Below the pieces are notes generated by a model that had not been told where the DNA came from, searched no databases, and saw only the letters and a list, made by a program, of their open reading frames with translations. Position numbers and translations under genes: made by a program. Shown here one piece after another: positions 54,861-61,841 of a DNA stretch of 64,000 nt. This stretch comes from Streptomyces sp. NBRC 109706 (GTDB lineage Bacteria > Actinomycetota > Actinomycetes > Streptomycetales > Streptomycetaceae): NCBI RefSeq assembly GCF_000974485.1, contig NZ_BBOM01000010.1, positions 248,001-312,000 of the forward strand, in the 5' to 3' direction. How positions within the stretch are numbered: position 1 is the stretch's first letter; every line of letters starts with the position of its first letter.

Positions 54861-55038
54861 CGGCAACAGCCTTCCGCAGAAGCGAGATCGGGATCTCCAC
54901 GACGCCCTCACCGTCGGAGAGCCTGATGCCGTGATCGGCCAACAGATCCCCCTGAACAGCCAGCGTCCCTCGATCGGTCGAGTAAAGCGTCGGGCACTCG
55001 CCCTCTTCGCATTCGCCTACTAAGCGGATCAGCTTCAC
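54847..55038 (-). CDS. Small partner protein of the XRE/DUF6879 set
   Basis: 63 residues, MKLIRLVGECEEGECPTLYS, TDRGTLAVQGDLLADHGIRL. This family commonly precedes DUF6879 genes; it overlaps the next start by 14 bases. It has two Cys in an acidic loop (CEEGEC). Confidence 0.8.
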   Translation of the reverse strand: MKLIRLVGECEEGECPTLYSTDRGTLAVQGDLLADHGIRLSDGEGVVEIPISLLRKAVADGVI

Positions 55039-55184
55039 GTCTGCCTACCTGCCTTCCTGCCGCTGCTTGTGCTTGTTCCCATGACGAAGTTCCCACAGAT
55101 GTGGCCATGGACAACCAGGGATCTTTTTCCAACACAGGAAACCGGACATCCCGGCGCCCTGGGGCTGGGGGCGCCGCCCGAGGC

Positions 55185-55853
55185 TCAGCAGCACTGGAAG
55201 AAGAAGTCGGCTTCGCCTCCGTCCGGTGAGAAGAAGAGGTAACCAACGCCGGTGTCGCCGAAGTTGACGGGGAAAGGGAGCTGGACGGAATCGAACTGGG
55301 CGACCAGCTGCCAGTCGGTGCCCGGGTGGTCGTCGGCCTGCAGCCAGACCGGGACCACATCGGGGCCGCCCAGTTGGTTCATCCGGATGCTGCCCTCGGC
55401 GTTCTTCCGGCGCTCTTCGAGCAGGTCCTCCAGCCGCTCCTCCCGGTCCCCCTCGTACTCGTCCTCGACCGGCTCCAGCTCCCGCTCCAGCTGGGCGAGG
55501 TCGAGCTCCTCCTCCACCCGCAGCAGATGGACGCGGTCCAGCGCGGTCGGCCCCGTGGTCTCGGCCCGGGTGTCGAAGGACTCGGTGACATGGCCGCCGG
55601 GCTGGACGACCGTGGCGTGTTCGCCCGAGAAGCCGATGGCGAACAGATACACCATCCGGGCCCCGCCCTCCCCGCCGTCCGCCGCCGGTATCCGAAACTG
55701 GCCCATGAACTCCGCGAGTTCGTTCTCATACGGATCGACCGGCCACTGCGGCTCCGCCAGCCAGTGCGGCTGGCCGCCCAGCCTGGTGCCGTCCGAGACG
55801 GCCGCCGCCTCGGCTTCGCTCGCCGGCTGGTAGGTCATGAAGCTGTGTCGCAT
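55185..55853 (-). CDS. DUF1963 (YwqG-like) protein
   Basis: 222 residues. TRLGGQPHWLAEPQWPVDPY near the N-terminus, RKNAEGSIRMNQLGGPDVVP in the middle, and GVGYLFFSPDGGEADFFFQC at the end, the layout of DUF1963. Such proteins are soluble and of unknown role, often near toxins or immunity genes. The 146 bases to the gene on its left hold nothing else. Confidence 0.85.
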   Translation of the reverse strand: MRHSFMTYQPASEAEAAAVSDGTRLGGQPHWLAEPQWPVDPYENELAEFMGQFRIPAADGGEGGARMVYLFAIGFSGEHATVVQPGGHVTESFDTRAETTGPTALDRVHLLRVEEELDLAQLERELEPVEDEYEGDREERLEDLLEERRKNAEGSIRMNQLGGPDVVPVWLQADDHPGTDWQLVAQFDSVQLPFPVNFGDTGVGYLFFSPDGGEADFFFQCC

Positions 55854-55897
55854 AACGATCCCCCGTGGTTGCTCAACGTGCTGTGCTGTCGGACAAG

Positions 55898-56074
55898 TTA
55901 CCGGCTGTCACTGACAATCGGCGCCCCGCCCCGTCGCCCCCACTGCGCGGGCGCCGAGGCGGGGTTCCGGTGCTCCACGAACTCCGGCGCCTTCCCCTGC
56001 GGCATGGCCTCCGCGTTGACACGGGTGCCGTCGCCGTCGGGGCGCGTGCACGGGACGGTGGGTTCGTCGGGCAT
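55898..56074 (-). CDS. Possible 58-residue ORF or gene fragment
   Basis: ATG 56074 encodes MPDEPTVPCTRPDGDGTRVN, AEAMPQGKAPEFVEHRN, ending in an Arg/Gly tail. The phrase DGTRVN-x-E-x-MPQG-x-APEFVEHR resembles the C-terminal end of DUF6879 (compare DDGTYIDSELLPQGSASEFI in the 54345 gene), so this may be a decayed duplicate. The gap 55854-56270 holds nothing else I can support. Confidence 0.35.
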   Translation of the reverse strand: MPDEPTVPCTRPDGDGTRVNAEAMPQGKAPEFVEHRNPASAPAQWGRRGGAPIVSDSR

Positions 56075-56270
56075 CCGGAGTTCTCCTCCCGGACGGCCGG
56101 CACACCGGGAGTGATGCCGGAAACGGGCGCGGACCCCAGGAAACCAGGGCGTCCGCACAGAACGGGAGGCACACGGAGGGGGCTGAAAACTCACAGAACG
56201 GCCACCGGCGACGCCGCTTCTCCTACGCTTGGTGGGGACACGGTGACACCCCATCAGGAGGTGAGGCCCG

Positions 56271-57680
56271 GTGCCCCGATCACCCAACAGGTCGCTGGCC
56301 GCCGTCGTCACCGCGTCCGGTGCCAGCCACAAAGCCATAGCGCACCGCGTCAACCAACTCGCCGCCGCAGCGGGGCGATCGACCTCCTACACCCACACCA
56401 GCGTGATGAACTGGCTCGACGGCATGCGCCCGAGACAGCCGGTGCCCGCGTTACTGGCACAGGTGCTGGGGGAACGCCTCGGCCGCGCGGTGGATGTCGC
56501 CGAGATCGGCATGGCCACCACCAGCCCGGGCGATGCCGGCGGGTTGGAGTTTCCCCGTGACCCCGCCGACGCCGCACGTCGGGCGGCCGATTTCTGGAGC
56601 ACCATGCACCGCCGTTCCTTCGTCAGGCGGGCGTTCGCCGTCAGCGCCTACTCCCTGCCCGTCACCCGCTGGCTGATCCAACCGGCCGCCGCCGCCCCCG
56701 CCGAGAGCAACGACAGCAACGACAGCAACAACGCCGGCGGCAACAACAGCAACGGCGGCAGCGGCCAACGCGTCGGACAACGGGAGCTCACCGAGCTGTG
56801 GGAGCACGCCGAACAGGCCCGCCAGTGGGACGCCCGCTACGGCGGCGGGAACTGGCGCACCAGTCAGGTCGTTGACTGCCTCAACACCCGCGCCGCTCCG
56901 CTGCTCGCCGGGCGGGCCACCCAGCAGATCAGCGACGGCCTCTACTCGGCATCCGCCGAACTCTCCCGACTCGCCGGCTGGGCGGCGTTCGACGCGGGCG
57001 ACCACGCCATCGCCCAGCGGCACTTCATCCAGGCCCTGAGCCTGGCGCGGGCCGGCGGCAACGCCGAGTTGGGCGCCTATGTCACGGCCACCATGGCGCT
57101 GCAGACCATGCGCCGTGGCTATCCGAGCGAGGCCATCGACATGGCCCAGGGCGCCTATGAGCGCGCGGGCCGGGACGCCACCCCCAAGGTGCGGGCGTTC
57201 GCCAGGCTGATCGAGGCCCGCGCCCACGCCAGGACGGGCGACGAACGGGCGGCGGCGCGGGCCCTGTCCGGCTGCGAGCGACTGCTGGACGCCGCACGGG
57301 AGCAGGACTCCCCCACCTATATCGCCTACTTCGGCCCCGCCCGGATGGCAAGCGACGCGGTCGAGATCTACCGGGACCTGGGGAAACCCCATGTCGCCGC
57401 CGGCTGGGACGCGCAGTGCGCGATGCCCGTCGGCCACACCAGGGCCGTCGGGCTGCGGCTGTCCGTCACGGCGACCGCGCATCTCCAGGACCGGGATCTC
57501 GACCAGGGCCTGGCCGTCGGCCGCCGCGCGGTGGACATCCTCGCCGGCGTCGCCTCCGCACGCGCCCGCGAATACGTCGAGGACATCCACACCGCCCTCG
57601 CCCCCTGGGCACGAGAGCCCCGCGTACGGTCCTGGCAACACCACGCCCGCCGCCAGCTCGGCGGCGCCCCGACCGGCTGA
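56271..57680 (+). CDS. HTH regulator with tetratricopeptide-like C-terminus
   Basis: 469 residues from GTG 56271. An N-terminal region KAIAHRVNQLAAAAGRSTSY and THTSVMNWLDGMRPRQPVPA is typical of a Streptomyces regulator family that includes NsdA-like proteins; ALLAQVLGERLGRAVDVAEI follows. An Asn/Ser-rich linker (about 145-165) leads to TPR-like helical repeats (LSRLAGWAAFDAGDHAIAQR, AFARLIEARAHARTGDERAA). Its targets are unknown. Confidence 0.75.
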   Translation: MPRSPNRSLAAVVTASGASHKAIAHRVNQLAAAAGRSTSYTHTSVMNWLDGMRPRQPVPALLAQVLGERLGRAVDVAEIGMATTSPGDAGGLEFPRDPADAARRAADFWSTMHRRSFVRRAFAVSAYSLPVTRWLIQPAAAAPAESNDSNDSNNAGGNNSNGGSGQRVGQRELTELWEHAEQARQWDARYGGGNWRTSQVVDCLNTRAAPLLAGRATQQISDGLYSASAELSRLAGWAAFDAGDHAIAQRHFIQALSLARAGGNAELGAYVTATMALQTMRRGYPSEAIDMAQGAYERAGRDATPKVRAFARLIEARAHARTGDERAAARALSGCERLLDAAREQDSPTYIAYFGPARMASDAVEIYRDLGKPHVAAGWDAQCAMPVGHTRAVGLRLSVTATAHLQDRDLDQGLAVGRRAVDILAGVASARAREYVEDIHTALAPWAREPRVRSWQHHARRQLGGAPTG

Positions 57681-57917
57681 CACACCCCGCCGGAGGCACC
57701 AGGAGGACCCGAAAGTTTTCAGATAAGCCTGCCGGCATTTCCGGAAGATGTCCGGAAGTTTCCATGGCTGACGAGGGTCGACGGGGCGACAACCGGGAAA
57801 CTTCCGCCGTTTGCTGGGGGTTTGCCCGCACGAGGGGCGCCGGGCGCGGGTGGGAGATGGGCCAACCTGAGGGACCGATGTCCCGCGTGTTGTCACCCCC
57901 GGGGCGTCTCCCTACTC

Positions 57918-57931
57918 TGGGAGCGCTCCCA
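57918..57931. promoter_or_regulatory. CebR box
   Basis: TGGGAGCGCTCCCA, an exact match to the operator of CebR, the LacI-family repressor released by cellobiose and cellotriose. It sits 146 bases before the glucuronoyl esterase start in a 396-base gap (57681-58076) with no other gene. Confidence 0.9.
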
Positions 57932-58076
57932 ACCCTCAGCTCCGCCCTCTCCCGTTCCGCGCCCCGCGAGCCGCCCGGCCGGAACCGGAGGGTCCCCCAT
58001 CATCCGGCGTGCGCCGGCGACCGTCCGTTGTGGCGTCGGCCGGCTGGGACGGCGCGCCCTTTTTCGGAGGTTCCCC

Positions 58077-59345
58077 ATGCGCTTCCACCGACCACGCCCC
58101 CGGGTGTGGGCCGCCGCGGCCTGTGTCGCGGTCGCGAGTCTGGCCGTGACCACCCTCAACCCGGCGGCGGTCGCCGCCGAGGACGCCGGGTCCGTCGTCC
58201 TGGTCGCCCCGGCCGACGAGAACGACGGCGCCCACTGTCCGGTGCCCGATCCCGGCGCCGTGGCGCCCGAGCAGCTGCTGCCCGACCCGTTCACCCGGGT
58301 GGACGGGACCCGGATCTCCGAGGTCGCCGACTGGGAGTGCCGGCGTGCGGAGATCAGGGAGTTGGCGGAGGCGACCGTCTACGGCGAGAAGCCGGACCCG
58401 CCGGAGAGTGTCACGGGCACGGTCTCGGCCAACAGCATCACCGTCAACGTGACCGACCAGGGGCGGAGCACCAGCTTCTCGGCCGGCGTCGAGCTGCCGA
58501 ACAACCCCGGCGGCGGGCCCGTTCCGGCGGTGGTGGTCCTCGGCGGCTTCGGCGCGGACACCAACACCATCAAGGCGGCGGGCGCCGCCGTCATCAGCTT
58601 CGACCCCTATGCGGTGGGGCGCGAGGGCACCCCGCGCAGCAACAAGCAGGGCGCGTTCTACGACCTCTACGGTTCCGGGAGCCGTACCGGACTGTTGATG
58701 GCCTGGTCGTGGGGGGTGAGCCGGATCATCGATGTCATCGAGCAGTCGGACGGCGGCGTGCTGAGCACGGACGCCACCGGGGTCACCGGCTGTTCGCGCT
58801 TCGGCAAGGGCGCGTTCGTGGCCGGTGCGTTCGACCAGCGGATCGATCTGACGATGCCGATCGAGTCGGGCACCGCTGGGGCGCCGATCCTGCGCGGGAT
58901 CCCGGGCGAGAGCGGTTCCCAGCCGCTGGACAGCGCCTATGGCGAACAGCCGTGGCTGGGCGACGCGTTCGGTTCGTATGTCGGGAATCCGAGCGGGTTG
59001 CCGGTGGACACGCACGAGATCGTGGCGATGGTCGCGCCGCGCGGGTTGTTCGTGATGGAGAACCCGCATGTGGACTGGCTGGGCGCCAGGTCGGGGAGCG
59101 TGGCGGCGCTGGGCGGCGCCGAGGTGTACCGGGCGCTGGGCGCCGGGGCGAACATCAGCTATTCGTCCGATGTGGGGGATGGCACGCACTGCGCGGCCAG
59201 GTCGGAGTGGCAGGGGCCGCTGCGGGCGAGCATCGAGACGTTCCTGCTGGGCACGGGCCAGCCGCCCGGGGTGTTCGCCATCGCGCCGGGCAAGGCGGGT
59301 GATCTGAGCCAGTGGCGCAACTGGCAGACGCCGGTGCTGAACTGA
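58077..59345 (+). CDS. Secreted glucuronoyl esterase (CE15)
   Basis: 422 residues from ATG 58077 (CGGAGG upstream). Signal peptide MRFHRPRPRVWAAAACVAVA. The CE15 nucleophile motif is TGCSRFGKGAFVAGAFDQRI (Ser in GCSRxGK), followed by DLTMPIESGTAG; the catalytic His is in DVGDGTHCAA. The enzyme cuts esters between 4-O-methyl-glucuronic acid of xylan and lignin outside the cell. The CebR box upstream ties its expression to cellulose breakdown products. Confidence 0.9.
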   Translation: MRFHRPRPRVWAAAACVAVASLAVTTLNPAAVAAEDAGSVVLVAPADENDGAHCPVPDPGAVAPEQLLPDPFTRVDGTRISEVADWECRRAEIRELAEATVYGEKPDPPESVTGTVSANSITVNVTDQGRSTSFSAGVELPNNPGGGPVPAVVVLGGFGADTNTIKAAGAAVISFDPYAVGREGTPRSNKQGAFYDLYGSGSRTGLLMAWSWGVSRIIDVIEQSDGGVLSTDATGVTGCSRFGKGAFVAGAFDQRIDLTMPIESGTAGAPILRGIPGESGSQPLDSAYGEQPWLGDAFGSYVGNPSGLPVDTHEIVAMVAPRGLFVMENPHVDWLGARSGSVAALGGAEVYRALGAGANISYSSDVGDGTHCAARSEWQGPLRASIETFLLGTGQPPGVFAIAPGKAGDLSQWRNWQTPVLN

Positions 59346-59472
59346 CCCCGGCACACCCGCGCGGATGAACGGTCCCGCCCCGGCGCCCCACCACGCCGCC
59401 GGGGTGGGACTTCCCTTCGGGACGCCGCGTGTCCGGCCTGCCTCCCGGGTGGGGTACGGGTGGCGGGTCAGG

Positions 59473-60519
59473 ATGCGTGGTGTGCCTGACTTGTTGACCG
59501 GCCAGTGGCCGCTGGGCTGGAGTGTCGCCCTCTTTCTCGCCGCCGGTCTGCTGACCGTGCTGGGCAGTGTGCGGCTGGCGACGCTGGGCGATGTGCTGGC
59601 GGACCGGACGGGTTGGGGTGAGGCGCTGTTCGGCGCGGTGTTCTTCGGCCTGGTGACGTCGCTCTCCGGCATTGTGATGACGGCGGTGAGCGCGGCCGAC
59701 AACCATCCGGATCTGGCCTACTCCAACGCGGTGGGCGGTATCGCGGCGCAGACTCTCGCGGTGGCGGCGGCGGACGCGGTCTACCGGCGGGTGAATCTGG
59801 AGCACGCGACGGCGTCGTTGCCGAATCTGCTGTTCGGCTGTCTGCTGATCGGCCTGTTGGGGCTGGCGTTGATGGGCACGTTCAGTCCCGAGGTGACGGT
59901 GTGGGGGGTGCATCCGGTGTCGCTGGCGATGGTGGCGTTCTACTGGGGTGGGCTGCGGTTGATCAGCGACCGGTCCCGGCCGATGTGGACGGCGGTGCGC
60001 ACCCCGGACACGGTGCCGGATCTGCCGCATGCGGAGGGGGCCACCAGGACGCGGCCGACCCGGGCGTTGTGGGCCGAGTTCCTGGGCGTCGCGGTGCTGG
60101 TGATGGCGGGGGGTTGGGTGATCGCGCGGGCGGCGGAGACCTTTGTCGCGGTGACCGGGCTGCGGGCCGGTTTTGTGGGCGCGGTGTTGATGGGGGTGGT
60201 CAACGCGCTGCCGGAGACAGTGACGGCGATCGCGGCGGTGCGGCGGGGGGCCGTCACGCTGGCCATCGCGGCGGTGATCGGCGGCAACTGTCTGGACGCG
60301 CTCAATCTGGTGGTGGGGGATGTGGCCTACCGTGGCGGTTCGCTGTTCCACGCGGCGGACGCCGACCAGTTGTTTCTGACGGCGGCGGCACTGGTGATGA
60401 CGACGGTGCTGTTGGGCGGCCTGTTGGTGCGTCAGGAACGCGGGTGGTTGCGGTTGGGGTTCGACGGGGTGTTGTTGATCGGGATCTACGCGGCCACGGT
60501 GGCGGTGCTCGCGTTCTGA
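59473..60519 (+). CDS. Sodium/calcium exchanger-like membrane protein (CaCA family)
   Basis: 348 residues from ATG 59473. About ten hydrophobic segments in two halves; the first alpha repeat is FGLVTSLSGIVMTAVSAADN and the second VLMGVVNALPETVTAIAAVR with GGNCLDALNLVVGDVAYRGG. The second repeat has the conserved PE pair; the first has only S and G at that position, so ion binding may differ from standard exchangers. Probably moves cations across the membrane. Confidence 0.75.
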   Translation: MRGVPDLLTGQWPLGWSVALFLAAGLLTVLGSVRLATLGDVLADRTGWGEALFGAVFFGLVTSLSGIVMTAVSAADNHPDLAYSNAVGGIAAQTLAVAAADAVYRRVNLEHATASLPNLLFGCLLIGLLGLALMGTFSPEVTVWGVHPVSLAMVAFYWGGLRLISDRSRPMWTAVRTPDTVPDLPHAEGATRTRPTRALWAEFLGVAVLVMAGGWVIARAAETFVAVTGLRAGFVGAVLMGVVNALPETVTAIAAVRRGAVTLAIAAVIGGNCLDALNLVVGDVAYRGGSLFHAADADQLFLTAAALVMTTVLLGGLLVRQERGWLRLGFDGVLLIGIYAATVAVLAF

Positions 60520-60548
60520 GGCCGGGATCGCGGGGTCGCGTCGGAGGG

Positions 60549-60597
60549 CGTCTTCTGACCCGGCCGCCCTGGCATGGTCCCGCCGGGTCAGAAGACG
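60549..60597. terminator. Strong terminator with T run
   Basis: CGTCTTCTGACCCGGC and GCCGGGTCAGAAGACG, a perfect 16-bp stem with 17-base loop, followed by TTTT. It lies between convergent genes and serves at least the exchanger gene. Confidence 0.9.
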
Positions 60598-60655
60598 TTT
60601 TCCGGCCACGCACGCGTCGCCCGTTCCCGTGCCGGGTCGACGCGCGGGACCCGGT

Positions 60656-61657
60656 CTAGTGGTGGGCTGTTCCGTCGGCCGCTGGTCCCGTGCCGTGGTG
60701 GCCTGGGTCGCCGGGGGCGTTCCCTTCGGCGTCGTTGACGATCAGCATGCCGCCCATGCCCATGTCGGAATGGCTCTGGACATGGCAGTGGTACATCCAG
60801 TGGCCGGGGCCGACGTGTTCGCCGGCGATCACCTGGAAGCCGAAGGAGTCGGCGGGTCCGCAGATCTTGTTGTCGATGATCCGGCTGGGGTCGTTCTCGC
60901 TCTCCAGCAGCCCGGTGCGGTTGTCCGCCCAGCGGTGACCGTGCAGATGGAACGTGTGGTAGAACTCGCCGTGCGTGATCATGATGATCTCGACGCGGTC
61001 GCCCAGGTCGGCCTCGAAGTCGGGCCCGTCGGGCAGGTTGTTGACGGTCATGTCGTTGAAGACGATGGTGAACTGCTTGTCCGGCAGGACGTCGCCGGCG
61101 CGGCGGACGACCAGTCCGCCGTAGAGGCCCATCTGGAGGCCGGCGGTGCCGTGGGCGGTGCCGACGATGTGGTCGTGGTAGTGCCAGTAGCCGGCGCTGC
61201 CGGGGATCAGGGTGCCGTCGTCGCGCACGCCGGGGACGTGGGTGGTCCAGGTGTAGACGCGGCTCTCGCCGGGTGGGACGGTGCTGCCGGAGTGCGCGGT
61301 GCCGTCGTTCTCGATGGTGTAGTCGACGCCGTGGACATGCAGGCTGACCTCGACGTCCATGGTGTTGACGAGTTCGATCTCGTAGGTGTCGCCCTCGGTC
61401 ATCTCCAACAGCGGTCCCGGGATGGTGGCTTCGCCGGGGGCGAGGCCGTAGCCGGCCTGCCCGTCCGAGATCTCCTCGGCGTAGAGGGTGATGGTGTGCA
61501 CCTCGTTGGTGGTGGGCTGGCCCGAGTTCGCGGTGGGCTGGCCTGCCGCGCGGCCCGAGGTCAGCCCCACGGCCCCGGCGGCGAGGCCCGCGGGGGCCAG
61601 GGCCGCGACCGCCGCGCCACTGGTGAACTTGCGCCGGGAGAAGCCTGGACGCCTCAT
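60656..61657 (-). CDS. Small two-domain laccase (SLAC type)
   Basis: 333 residues. Tat signal SRRKFTSGAAVAALAPAGLA. Copper motifs in order: SLHVHGVDY, GYWHYHDHIVG, EFYHTFHLHGHRW and MYHCHVQSHSDMGMGG, as in Streptomyces small laccase/EpoA, which is a trimer of two-domain subunits. It oxidises phenols with O2 outside the cell and may help modify lignin. It fits the neighbouring glucuronoyl esterase and sugar dehydrogenase. Confidence 0.93.
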   Translation of the reverse strand: MRRPGFSRRKFTSGAAVAALAPAGLAAGAVGLTSGRAAGQPTANSGQPTTNEVHTITLYAEEISDGQAGYGLAPGEATIPGPLLEMTEGDTYEIELVNTMDVEVSLHVHGVDYTIENDGTAHSGSTVPPGESRVYTWTTHVPGVRDDGTLIPGSAGYWHYHDHIVGTAHGTAGLQMGLYGGLVVRRAGDVLPDKQFTIVFNDMTVNNLPDGPDFEADLGDRVEIIMITHGEFYHTFHLHGHRWADNRTGLLESENDPSRIIDNKICGPADSFGFQVIAGEHVGPGHWMYHCHVQSHSDMGMGGMLIVNDAEGNAPGDPGHHGTGPAADGTAHH

Positions 61658-61841
61658 ATCGAGCCTTCCTCACTCGTCGTGCAACGACTCCGATGGCGCC
61701 TCATGGTATGAGCACGACAATAGTTTGCCCACCCTCAGGACAAAGTTTCCTCTTTTACGGTCATAGCCATTGGCGACCCAGCAAAAGAGGTCTAGCTTCC
61801 TGGGCGTTGCTGCAGTCACCCGAGAGGGGCGGGCGAGCTCT

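Noticed and set aside
57936..59702. 588-codon minus-strand frame
   Set aside because: Shadow of the glucuronoyl esterase gene; no domain and no ribosome site.
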